Assembly (NCBI GenBank): GCA_036768485.1
Contig: JAVLUZ010000082.1
Span: 146,389 to 210,388 of the forward strand
DNA length: 64,000 nt
Reading direction: 5' to 3'
DNA from: Mermis nigrescens
Taxonomy: Eukaryota > Nematoda > Enoplea > Mermithida > Mermithidae
Within the stretch, counting starts at the first letter, position 1; each line of letters opens with the position of its first letter. This document shows, piece after piece, positions 24,701 to 33,235 of the stretch. Under the pieces are notes generated by a model. The model worked only from the letters and a program-made list of their open reading frames with translations, was not told the DNA's origin and searched no databases. The position numbers were made by a program, and so were the translations under genes.

Positions 24701-27290
24701 TGTTCGACGTTTCTCATCAAGCACTACCCACTGGCATCAAAAAATTGGGAAAAAAATTTTAAAAAAATCAAAAATTGAATTCTGGGGGGTATTTTGGTTT
24801 CTTTGGGGGGGAATGCATACCCCTAAACCCGCCCTACGCCCAGTGGGGTAAAGTGACCGAGAAATGTGCTAAAAATATAATTGTGGGGTCTACCATAATT
24901 CAGGAGATTTCCAGAATTTCGGGTTGCGGTATTTAAACTCTAAACATCCCCTCCCCTCACGCTTATGTGTGGTTGGGACAGTGCGATTGTTGGAATGGTA
25001 GGACTGCTGGAACGGTGGTACTGCTGGAATTTGTGGGGCTCTTGGGACTGTTGGGGCTGTTGGGACGGTGGGGCTGTTGGGATTGGTGGGGCTGTTGGGA
25101 TTGGTGGGGCTGTTGGGATTTGTGGGGCTGTTGGGATTATTGGTGGGGCTGTTGGGATTATTGGTGGGGCTGTTGGGACGGTAGGGCTGTTGGGACTGGT
25201 GAGGCTGTTGGGACGGGTTGGCTGGTGGGATTTTCGGTGGGGCTGTTGGGACGGTGGGGCTATTGGGATGGTGGGGCTGTTTGGACTCGATGGGGCTGTT
25301 GAGACATCACCGATAGTTGTGCACTCTGCAAAGGATGAATTCGTGTTCGATCCTTCAGATAAACAGACAGCAAATAAAGAATACAAAGAAGCAAAAGACA
25401 AAAATTATAAAAATATTTTCTGCGATTTAATATTTCAATGTAATTTAAAGAATAAAGAATGGTATATAATTTTTCAAGGTTTTCAGAGATTGAGATTTTA
25501 CCGACCGTAAAAGAAAAAATGTTTACATGAGTATTAAAAAGATTTTCTATTGCACAGATAAATGAAAAAATATTTGCAGATCTTTAACATTTTACCTCAA
25601 TAGGCTGACATATTAATCAAGCTCTTCCCGACACTAATACCTATTTTATTAAGCAAAATATTTTCTTACAACACTTTATTGCTCTTTAGTTGAATTTAGA
25701 AGTGCACGTGGAAGATTACTGCCAGCATTTTTTAATAGAATCAAATTTGTTATTATAAAATCTTATGCAGGTGTCGAAATCACTCCGAGGAAGACACGCA
25801 CAGCTAGGGATTTGGGGATGGAAGAGGATGAAATCTTAAAATGCCTTCTTGGGCTGAAAAACGGTGGACACGCTTTAGAAATGTTGTTTTTTTCGGCGTT
25901 TCTCACGATGTTCTATCTTTCTAGAGCGTAAAAACCTAAAAAAATTTTGAAAAATATTTAAAAAAATGGAGTAAATTTATATACATATAGCTAGAAAAGT
26001 TAAAAACAGCACTTTAATGCGAATGTTTTGAAAAATCGCGAATTCTAGAGGGGTATAACTTTCTTAGGGGTTTAAAGCCTCTATATTCCCCTAAGATCAT
26101 ATAAGCTCACAGTACCATAAGAGAGGGATACAAAATGCCTACGCATTATATTCTTGTTAACTAAATTTCTCAATGCAATTCACTTACCCTTCACAAGTAT
26201 ATATGCCGTAGTGAAGCCCGGACGATTTATCGTTGCATATAGCGCACACAAGCGGATCGTCGTCCAGATAATCGCCGTAAATAAGATCGATACGATCGGC
26301 AGCGGATCTCACGACGACGGGGTCAAGGGTCAAACGACGACGGTGCTCCCTTTGATCCATCGAATTTATTCGTCGAACGCCGTAATGATGTTGGGGTACA
26401 AAAAGGTCAGCAGGGGTCATCGGGTCAACTTGGGTCATCGGCCCTGGGCCATTTTTCGATAAAGGCCCCCCGATCGATTGGGCGACGTTGGAGAAGGCCG
26501 AAACGCTGCGGCAGCCGCGTATTATTTGACTACGTGCCACGTACTTTTCCGGTTCGCCGACATAATGTGACAGCCATGCCACCTGATCGGCCGGTCCCAA
26601 CGGCGGTTTCTCCTGCTGCCCAATTTTAGCCGCCGCCGAATGAGCCCGGGCGGTTGCAGCGCCGTCGGGGTCAGAGATCAAGGTCCGGCCGTACGAAAAC
26701 GTACGCGTCGCGTTTCGACTAAATGGCGGACTGATCCGATTGGTTGGCGGACTGTCGGCGCTGCCGTCAGCGCTGGGGCTGTGCTGGTCGCTTTCGAGGC
26801 TTTGAAATTCGGGCGAAATCGACGCCCGGCGTTTTCGGGGTTCATTGGGCGGCGTTGTGAATTTGGGCCAATTGAAACCGTCGAAATAAGGCGGGTCCGG
26901 GTAGGGCCAAATATTTTCCGGCGTCTTGCCCGAAAAATTAGATAAAATCGCATTGGAACTGCCGCCAAGATTTTGCCACGAGGAAGCGTCCGCGGTGCAA
27001 CCGATTCTTTGGGCGACGGGGCGAATAACATAGGGAGAATTTTCTGTTATATGCGGACAAATATCGCAATGAATCGTATCCGTCTGATTCAAAGGCGTGG
27101 ATGAATTCCCCGTCGGATAACGCGCCTTAATTTCGTCGGCGGCGGCGTCGTACGAAAAATCGCCCGGGCGACCGTCGGACGATTTCGACGAATTTCGATA
27201 GTCGATCGATCCGTAAGTGTTTTGTATCACGGGCGATCGCATCATGTTTAAGCAAGCAGCTATATCGTTATCGAATGTCGAGTGAAACAT
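12550..27290 (-). CDS. Nuclear hormone receptor, HR4/NR6A (GCNF)-like, complete
   Basis: Seven exons: 27,290-26,188; 23,145-22,994; 22,071-22,010; 20,469-20,283; 18,863-18,657; 16,461-15,790; 12,764-12,550. They total 2,598 bases, exactly 865 codons plus TAG, and every junction is in phase with GT/AG sites. Such proteins are nuclear transcription factors; insect HR4 acts in ecdysone timing and vertebrate GCNF represses pluripotency genes. The N terminus (1-345) is long, Ser/Pro-rich and disordered-looking. Zinc finger 1 begins at Cys349 ([20 protein letters not shown]), and the P-box is CEGCK. Finger 2 and [14 protein letters not shown] follow, then the C-terminal extension [14 protein letters not shown] characteristic of HR4/NR6. 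The ligand-binding-like domain starts near 530 ([16 protein letters not shown]) with the helix 3-5 signature [10 protein letters not shown]...RWAELILL around 594-624. Start chosen at 27,290 because a likely acceptor (TTTTTTAG) lies 22 bases upstream. Assignment to HR4 rather than another NR6-like receptor is by eye. Confidence 0.9.
14405..14561. mobile_element. Small TIR element (157 bp)
   Basis: The ends GGCACGTAGCTG and CAGCTACGTGCC are perfect 12-base inverted repeats. The interior is G-run/C-run rich and non-coding. Flanks GCGTTTCA and CGTTCTTA are only weakly alike. It lies in receptor intron 6. Confidence 0.6.
14883..15455. mobile_element. Inverted-repeat element family E, copy 2
   Basis: Starts GGGTCGCCCGAAAAACGC and ends TTTTTTCGGCCCACCC, matching the ends of the element at 11,771-12,435. 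Non-coding and within receptor intron 6. Confidence 0.5.
15790..16461 (-). CDS. Nuclear receptor exon 6: central ligand-binding domain
   Basis: The acceptor GGCTTCTAG opens [14 protein letters not shown], and helices 3-5 follow ([34 protein letters not shown]). A long polar Asn/Ser/Thr-rich stretch comes next (for example [19 protein letters not shown]), then helices ending [10 protein letters not shown]. The donor CAAG/GTGAAAG is phase 1. Confidence 0.88.
16641..17935 (+). mobile_element. Non-autonomous Helitron-like element, copy 3
   Basis: Starts TCTACTATATATTTTTGAAAG after an A and runs co-linearly, in inverse orientation, with the element at 4,415-5,758. It keeps both internal tandem arrays (17,030-17,400 and 17,440-17,700). 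It ends at the hairpin GCCCGGGCAACGCCGGGC, but the terminal CTAG is lost. It lies in receptor intron 5, antisense to the receptor. Confidence 0.72.
18398..18568. mobile_element. Palindromic MITE-like element (171 bp)
   Basis: The left end begins ATGTAGACCCCCAGCGATTT and continues CCATATGAGCTACAGTAACC; it returns inverted on the right as GGTTACTGTAGCTCATATG and then AAAATCGCTGGG...CTACAT. The inverted arms are about 40 bases. Non-coding. It ends about 90 bases from the end of receptor exon 5. Confidence 0.65.
18657..18863 (-). CDS. Nuclear receptor exon 5: hinge to start of ligand-binding domain
   Basis: Encodes a basic hinge ([15 protein letters not shown]) and [20 protein letters not shown], the start of the ligand-binding-like domain. 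The weak donor ACGA/GTAATG was chosen because only it leaves the phase-1 end needed by the next exon. Confidence 0.78.
19848..20256. repeat. Dispersed repeat family F, copy 1
   Basis: Starts CATGCACAGCATAAGAATTC and ends CAAGATCATGTATG. It shares GGTCTAAAAATGGTAGG-, TTTTTCGGCATTTCTGAC- and TAGAGCATAAAAAC-type blocks with 25,795-26,107. The ends are weakly inverted (CATGCAC / CATACATG). It lies in receptor intron 4. Confidence 0.5.
20283..20469 (-). CDS. Nuclear receptor exon 4: hinge
   Basis: Starts after AGATTAAG with [10 protein letters not shown], continuing the basic extension, then a hinge without known motifs. The donor GCTT/GTAAGTT is phase 1. Confidence 0.82.
20856..21058 (+). pseudogene. 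Possible metallo-beta-lactamase-fold (LACTB2-like) remnant
   Basis: Two adjacent plus-strand frames read [18 protein letters not shown] and, shifted by one, [20 protein letters not shown] and IRMFPG. Their order and spacing resemble the strand with the GD metal-ligand motif and the YPGHG motif of LACTB2/glyoxalase-II-type hydrolases. The Gly-Asp is Arg-Asp here, a TGA and frame change separate the two parts, and PGH reads PGE. The alternative is a real exon ending at CCTG/GTGAGC (21,043). It lies antisense inside receptor intron 3. The match is by eye and weak. Confidence 0.28.
22010..22071 (-). CDS. Nuclear receptor exon 3: C-terminal extension of the DNA-binding domain
   Basis: A 62-base micro-exon after TTTATCTAG. 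It completes an alanine and encodes [20 protein letters not shown], ending before GTAAAAG in phase 0. The [12 protein letters not shown] block is the diagnostic extension of HR4/NR6 receptors. Confidence 0.9.
22994..23145 (-). CDS. Nuclear receptor exon 2: second zinc finger
   Basis: Starts after TTTTTCAG and encodes [23 protein letters not shown], then [19 protein letters not shown] and LQQGMVLE. The first two cysteines of finger 2 are separated by six residues, where five is usual. The donor GAAG/GTAAAT is phase 1. Confidence 0.92.
23840..24604. repeat. GC-rich minisatellite, CCCCACCAATCCCAACAG type
   Basis: Roughly 40 tandem units of 17-18 bp (CCCCACCAATCCCAACAG, CCCCACCGTCCCAACAG and variants) in receptor intron 2. 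Because many units are 18 bp, long Pro/Thr/Ser/Gln frames arise by chance on the plus strand and Gly/Trp/Leu frames on the other. Confidence 0.92.
24607..24848 (+). mobile_element. hAT-like MITE family M1, copy 2
   Basis: Starts CATACGTGGGCAGCAAG and ends CTACGCCCAGTGGGG. The internal landmarks are intact (GGTCAAAAAATGGCC, TGGTATGGCG, AGCACTACCCACTGGCATC). It sits directly at the edge of the minisatellite at 23,840-24,604. A target duplication is not clear because the left flank is repeat. Confidence 0.78.
24985..25305. repeat. GC-rich minisatellite, inverse orientation
   Basis: Units such as GGGGCTGTTGGGATTGGT and GGGGCTGTTGGGACGGT are the reverse complement of the array at 23,840-24,604. 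The two arrays face each other about 380 bp apart across the MITE at 24,607-24,848. Confidence 0.9.
25795..26107. repeat. Dispersed repeat family F, copy 2
   Basis: Matches 19,848-20,256 in order: CACAGC near the start, AAAATGCCTT, GGGCTGAAAAACGGT, TTTTTCGGCGTTTCTCAC, TAGAGCGTAAAAACC and the end TAAGATCATAT. It lies in receptor intron 1, ending 80 bases before exon 1. Confidence 0.5.
26188..27290 (-). CDS. Nuclear receptor exon 1: N-terminal domain and first zinc finger
   Basis: Encodes residues 1-367: a Ser/Pro/Asp-rich region with a basic patch ([19 protein letters not shown]), then [18 protein letters not shown] and YTCEG. The donor GAAGG/GTAAGTG is strong and phase 2. The exon may start at 27,312 with 22 untranslated bases. 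The frame stays open upstream to 27,395, but that part is made of tandem repeats. Confidence 0.88.
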
Positions 27291-27312
27291 AATGCTTAGG
27301 GAATTTTCCAGT

Positions 27313-27590
27313 CTAAAAAATTCGGCTAGGCTCACTTCTTCCTTGAAGCCATCGTGTCGAAAAAAATTTGGATAGTTCCACTTAAACTTCCTCAAATTCG
27401 CCGTGTCGAGAAAATTCCACTAGGCCCACTGAAGTTGGCTTGAATCCGTCGTGCCGAAAAAAAAATTCGGCCAAGACCACTCCTCGAAACCGTCGTTAAA
27501 AAATTTGGCTAGATCCACTCCTTGAAGCCTTCATGTACAAAAAAATTTGACTGGGCCCACTAAAGCCGCCTTGAGAAATCGTCGTTTGTC
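27313..27590. repeat. Degenerate tandem repeat upstream of the receptor start
   Basis: About six units of 42-49 bp, each opening with AAAAAAATTTGGCTAG-like sequence, then CCCACT..., TTGAAGCC and TCGTGTCG. The array begins 22 bases 5' of the chosen ATG and extends the open frame upstream, so the frame between 27,291 and 27,395 is probably repeat rather than protein. Confidence 0.6.
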
Positions 27591-27699
27591 CGGATGAATT
27601 CGCCAAACTTATTCGTATAAAGTATGGCGAAACTTCAGCCGAATAGAGTCAGAAATGTATTCCAATTTCGGCGGATATAAATACACACCGTCATTCGTC

Positions 27700-28560
27700 G
27701 TCGTGTCCCCAATTAAAAATACTCGCCTAACTGGATTAACCAACTAAACTAATACGCGTCGGCCCCCAAAAATTAACCTTGCGCGCACGCCTATAATAAA
27801 GCATAGCGTAATAAAAATTAACAATAGAGGATATCATAAGTAGTACTGGAATATCTGCGAATTGCCCAAAAACCGGATACGCGACTCGTAGTACTAAATA
27901 AATAATTTTGGCGCTGACGTCAAAGTTGCCGTCTAAACATTCGTCCTGAGAGTCCGGAAAAATTTGGATCAAACTTTATTATTCGGAAAATACAAAGTAT
28001 TTATGTAGAGAAAGATGACAGACGGGAGACTTTTGATCAACCGGGTTTCGGGTTGGGGTCTTGTTAACGAAGTAAAGCGCGCTTTGCTATATTATATAAA
28101 TATAAAAATCTCGTAAAACCTGAATTTTGCGGTTTAAAATTAAGGAAAGAGGCATACATATGTGTATAAAATGTTTAAAAACGTATTTTGTAAATAGACG
28201 CGTTTAAGACGTGTACAAGAAAATTTTGGAACGATATTTTTGTAGAACGCGCGATTTTAAGTTAAAAATTGGGGGTCAATTCGTTCTAAGCACATCGTAT
28301 ATATGAACATACACGTGACCAAAATTGGTGCTCTAGAATTCTAGGCGAACCCGGTTTTTTTCTAGAACGCGAATTAGCGCCCGTCTGTCACGCAGACACG
28401 TTTAAGGCCGACGCAACCTTGCGAATGGCCCGGGGCCGTACTCAGAAAATTGGGCTATGGCCTAAAACCCGTCCGCGTGTTGTCCTACTCTGTGTATTCA
28501 AAGGCGACGCCGCCATACATCGTAAATAAGTAGCTATTGCGAATAAAACGGGATTAGTTA
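27700..28560. promoter_or_regulatory. CpG-richer stretch upstream of the receptor
   Basis: Compared with the surrounding AT-rich DNA this stretch is dense in CG dinucleotides (CGCGCACGCC, GCGCGCGATT, GGCCCGGGGCCG). It lies 0.4-1.3 kb upstream of the receptor's first coding exon, so it may hold the promoter or untranslated first exons. A 78-codon minus-strand frame (27,972-27,736) with a hydrophobic centre lies within it; I do not recognise it. No core promoter motif could be pinned down. Confidence 0.3.
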
Positions 28561-30464
28561 CGCAATATTCGCGTGTGTCTGAACTTAAACCGCAAGATTG
28601 ACCGACATCATAATTTTCTGCATTTTTTCGGAAAAATTTGTTTCCAAGTAATTCCTTAATTTATTGAGCTCTGCGTTAGAAGTTTATTTTTGAACAATAA
28701 ATTTTAGGACGCGTGACGGAAACTTAAAAGTTATCGGAACTAAGGAGCGCGAGAATCGTTATTTTTACCTCTTAGGTTCCGTGGTACAAAACTTAATAAA
28801 AGATAAGACAAACCTAAAATGTGATATCAATGGACGTTTTTGATTTACGGCTTTGCCGAAACCGGAATACATTTGAGTAACAATCTGATTCTGGGAGGTC
28901 TGATGAGGCAAAATCGCGAAAAGTACTAGAAATTTAATTCAGGGGGTCTGTCGGATTATAGGAAAGTCCGTGTGTGCTTGAAAATTCCTGTGCTATAAGG
29001 CCTTCATCATCAACAAAAGTTAGAAAACGCTGTTTTTCCACTATTTTGCTTAATAGGACAGCCCGAAGATGTTGAGGGTCGTTTAGAGAAAAACTTATTA
29101 TAAGCAATACAGAAATTTGTTTGAACTTATCTTAACGTTACGATGACCTTTTGCCGAAAACATCCTCTTAAAATGTTTTTTTTTAATCCAAAGATTTCAA
29201 GACTCCAATTTTTTTTACTATTGCCCACATGTTAACTGAACTGAAAATTTCAGTCGCTATATTAATTTGAATACGAGAATAAGTGGAAAAATAGAAGGCA
29301 AAGTAATAATAAGGATGTATTATACATTTATCTATATTACTTTATTCAAATATATGATTTTTAAGATTTTAAAAAAATATAGGTAAAATAAAACTAGATA
29401 GACAAATGCTTCTAATTCTTTTTCACCTAGTACATCGTCTCGGGATCAATTATGGGCGTGCGGGGGTGAAGGGGGTTAAGACCGCGAGATTCTAGTAGAC
29501 GCCCCAGAAATATCTAGATTTCCAGAATATAATTTTTGGTATTTTTGCAGCTGTACACCACTCAGACTCCCCAGGATTTGGCTGCTGCCCATGTATGGTC
29601 GGGATTATAGATGCAAAGCATAGTTGGTCCTGGCAAATCAGCCGGTCGGGAGTGGGGTGAGTCAGCGAGCTTTCTAAGCCAAAATAAGCTCAAAAACAAG
29701 TATAAATAAAATTTTAGAATCCTTCTGTTTCTGATCGTTTTCATGCACTTTTAAATAAGATTCTTTGATTTTCCTTCAATTTCGTCCCACATGCATTAAT
29801 ATTTTAAAGAAAATTTTCTATTTTTCCACTCTTGGGGCTAAACAAAACTTGCCAAGTGCTTACTTTAAATTTTTGTGAGAAAAGATGGGCAAGTTTCAAA
29901 ACTTAATTCCGCACAATCAGATTTTAAATTTTCGTGCCGTCTAAGCTGTAGAGTTTTAATAATTTTCAAATAAGTTATAACGCTGAGACGATTTTGCAAA
30001 CGTTCAACAGGTTTCAAAAAATCATCTATTAAAATGAGTAATGAATTTTTGAATTCATAAAAAAATCATTCGCTACCCTAATTCCAGAATACATAAAATG
30101 TAAGTGACAAACATTTAGAAATATGAATCTTAATAAAAAGAATATAATCCAGTAAAGTTGTAATAAATGCATGCGTGACAACATTTGGCCTCTGCTGGCC
30201 AAGGGTTAACCTACTTTCAACAATTTTAAGTTGCACTTAAATCTATTCACAGTGATTTTTGGCATTGTCAGTCCAAATATTGCGCCAAATCGCACAATAG
30301 GCCGCCGAAATCAAGAAGGCAGGGTCACTCATTAACGACAACCGGCTGTAACAAAAGATATGCGCCTTTGAAGTTGGAAAAGAATTCTTTTTCTGGATCA
30401 AGGTCTTCGAATAGTGACCGTCTAGCTCGGACTTTCGATGCCCATATATTAGAATAGGGAATAT
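28561..30464. other. Non-coding stretch
   Basis: AT-rich, with only short frames and no repeats I could pair with another part of the window. Confidence 0.35.
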
Positions 30465-30854
30465 TTAAGAGACGATATAACTAAAAATTGTTGTTATATG
30501 AATGTACAAATTTTTAGAGATGACGAAGCATAAACTACGAGAGTGACTAAAAAGGCGACAGTGTTGGTGACACGACAATGAATAATAAATGACTTTGAAT
30601 TTTCGGTTATTTCGCTTCAAATGCATTATGACGTTGCCAAAGTAAACGCGAGGTGTTTCCGAATTTAGCTCAAGGTAAGCCGCGCTAGGACTTTTCGAAT
30701 AATAATTACGATACGCAAACGTAAAACTTGAACTTGGAGGACAACCGAATACGTTTTGGAGTAGGATTTCAAAATATACGAGTATTAGAGCTATGCGGAT
30801 AGAACTGTATGCATCTGGCGGGTCGTCAAAATAGAGTTTTTCGGGATTCGCCAT
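30465..30854 (-). CDS. Hypothetical ORF, 129 codons
   Basis: An ATG-started minus-strand frame, MANPEKLYFDDPPDAYSS, followed by a hydrophobic segment (IRIALILVYFEILLQNVFG, residues about 19-37) and a polar region rich in Tyr and Ser. The first 85 codons have balanced codon use unlike neighbouring AT-rich DNA; the last 40 look like read-through into intron or intergenic sequence. It could be a first exon. No family is recognised, and a chance frame is possible. Confidence 0.25.
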   Translation of the reverse strand: MANPEKLYFDDPPDAYSSIRIALILVYFEILLQNVFGCPPSSSFTFAYRNYYSKSPSAAYLELNSETPRVYFGNVIMHLKRNNRKFKVIYYSLSCHQHCRLFSHSRSLCFVISKNLYIHITTIFSYIVS

Positions 30855-31258
30855 AAAAATATAAAGAAATCATCATGCGAAAAATTGTTCACATAAAATT
30901 AAAGGAAACAGACATTATAGTCTTTATGATGTGCTAAACAGCTTATATGATACGTCGAGAGATGAGTGAAGGTCAAAAATGTTAAGGAAAACAATAATAG
31001 CACAAAAATAGCATGCAAAATAGTCCATAGAAACGAATTTTTGAGCAAGAAGCGCTATTGTTCATCATATTGGATAGCTACATAATTCGATTGATTAAAA
31101 CATGTCAAATTGCTAATTAAGGTTTTCAAAAAGTGACGAATTAAAGAGAAGCGGGTCGAAAAACAAATTTATATTAAGGAGCGCGTATAACTGTGTAAAA
31201 GTACACACTTGGCACACCAAAAAGCACGTGTTTATGATAATTATGTGCTCACATCAAA

Positions 31259-31448
31259 TACACGGTCCCGTCTCGCAGACCCACCGTCCCGCTTGACCCC
31301 ACCCGCTCTGTCCCGGTTCTCCGACCGTCCCGATTCTCCGCCAAATGCTAAGAGAAGTTATTTTAAGATTCGCGAAAATCTCGTTTCTTCGACCGTCCCG
31401 ATTCCCCGACCATCCCGATTCTCCGACTTTTCCCGATTCTCCGACTGC
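31259..31448. repeat. GC-rich 17-bp minisatellite, left arm
   Basis: Units such as CGACCGTCCCGATTCTC and GACCCACCGTCCCGCTT flank a spacer (CCAAATGCTAAGAGAAG...) that recurs inverted near 31,920-31,950. Confidence 0.75.
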
Positions 31449-31852
31449 AGATTCAAATATGACAGTTGGCATAAACCACATGTCAATCAACTGCTGAATA
31501 GCGATTGTACATACATTCAATAAAGGACTTATTTAGAGATTGAATTATTATGTAATTTTACGGATTCTTTTCATTACGTATTATTTTTGTCATTCAATAA
31601 AATAAAGAGTGATATTCTATAGCTGCAAATCTAATGTGACAAAGTAATTTTTTTGTCTGACATTACAATTATTCGTTTCATTTCGACTTAAAAAAGTGAG
31701 AATAAACATAAGTTACATCAAACTGTATAAATAGTGAAATTCGATTTGTCATCTCTAATCGCGACAAAGTTAAGACTACATCGTTAAACAATTTCCATTT
31801 TACTGCAGTAAAACATATCAACTAAACATATCAATATCTTGTCAAATCTTAC

Positions 31853-32129
31853 CATGGTCGGAGAATCGGGACGGGTGGAGAATCGGGACGGTCGGAGAAT
31901 CGAGATTCTCGCGAATTTAAAAATAACCTCTTTTAGCATTAGGCGGAGAATCGGGAACGTCGGAGAATCGGGAAGGTCGGAGAATTGGGACGGTCGGAGA
32001 ATCGGGACGGTCGGAGATCCGACTAGACCCACCAGAAGTATCGCTAGACCCACCACGTGCATAATGAGATGTCCCGCTAGACCCACCGTTTTGCGACCGT
32101 CCCGCTAGACCCACTATCCCGGAAGACCC
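31853..32129. repeat. GC-rich 17-bp minisatellite, inverted arm
   Basis: Units GGTCGGAGAATCGGGAC, then CGCTAGACCCACC/GTCCCG units. The array is inverted relative to 31,259-31,448, and its right part is also inverted relative to 33,068-33,232. Confidence 0.78.
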
Positions 32130-32332
32130 ACCAGAGAAGAAAATTATGTACGCTTATAAGCAAAAACAGAAACGCTTGCATAGTGTATGCATTCGAGTGT
32201 ACATGTTTAGTCAAATATATAAATAATTAATTAAAAAATAATTACATTTAATTAACCACCTAATCAATTAAATTTTATTGATGAATGAATAAATTTAGTA
32301 TATTATTGCATGAAATTGTTTACATAACAAAT

Positions 32333-32411
32333 CAGTGGCGTATCCAGGATTTTCCTAAGGGGAGGGGGCGGTACCCCTAAGGGGGTACCGCCCCTCCTGA
32401 ATCCGCCGTTG
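32333..32411. mobile_element. hAT micro-MITE (79 bp)
   Basis: The ends CAGTGGCGTATCCAGGAT and CCTGAATCCGCCGTTG are inverted repeats of the CAGTGGCG type seen in many hAT elements. A perfect inner palindrome GGGGCGGTACCCC/GGGGGTACCGCCCC lies between them. It is flanked by 8-bp duplications TAACAAAT (32,325-32,332) and TTACAAAT (32,412-32,419). Confidence 0.8.
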
Positions 32412-33067
32412 TTACAAATTATAACATGCAAAGAAGATATGTGCGTGCGTGCGTCTATAGCTGCAAATCTAATGTTACAAAGTAACCATCCATGGTCGAT
32501 TATTTTTTTAAGAATAAATTTTTATTTTCATGTCAAGGAATACACTTTTGTCAAACACATTTCAAAGTTCATTTTTTGCTTCTTATCGTAATGGTATTGT
32601 ACTCTTTGTATCCTCCCGTCAGGGAATTTCTGCATACTAAGTAGGCACACAGATTGAAGTGTTGACACTGCATTCCAATAACAGTACAGATATGCACATA
32701 TGAATATGATGAAAAGCATGTAGGCATTTCACAAAGACGGCTCAACAATTATCGGGCCGAACGGATGTTGCAAATTCTCACTAAAAAATCGAAAATGATA
32801 ACTATTTTTCATTTCACAATAAGGCAGTAATGTTTGATATGATAAAAGTTGCTGATTTTTAATGTACCTACCGACTTGTCATATTCGAATGAAGTACCTA
32901 TGGTAATTATATACAATTGTACATCCATGAAAACAAACTATCCGCTTGTTATTGACTATCACACACCTCAAACTTGCTTTTAAATTAATGATTACAAAAA
33001 ATTTTGCAGAATTCACTTAAGCGTCTTGATAACTATTTTTCAATTCACTTGTACTTCATTTATTCGG

Positions 33068-33232
33068 GTGGGTCTTCCGGAGACAGTGGGACTAGCGGGA
33101 CGGTCGCAAAATGGTGGGTTTAGTGGGACACCTCATTATGAACGTGGTGGGTCTAGCGAGACTTCCGGTGGGTCTAGTGGGACGGTGGGTCTAGCGGGAC
33201 GGTGGGTCTAGCGGGACGGTGAGTCAAGCGGG
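33068..33232. repeat. GC-rich 17-bp minisatellite, GTGGGTCTAGCGGGACG type
   Basis: Units GTGGGTCTAGCGGGACG with variants (GTGGGTCTTCCGGAGAC, GTGGGTTTAGTGGGACA). It is inverted relative to the units at 32,020-32,129, so about 0.94 kb is enclosed between facing arms. Confidence 0.75.
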
Positions 33233-33235
33233 TCA

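Noticed and set aside
23791..25510. Long Pro/Thr/Ser and Gly/Trp/Leu reading frames (up to 234 codons), one with a signal-peptide-like start at 25,401 (-)
   Set aside because: They are by-products of 17-18 bp minisatellites, open in several frames on both strands; nothing outside the repeats supports a gene.
26640..27031. Arg/Gly/Ala-rich frames opposite and overlapping the receptor first exon
   Set aside because: They are shadows of the GC-richer receptor coding sequence in other frames.
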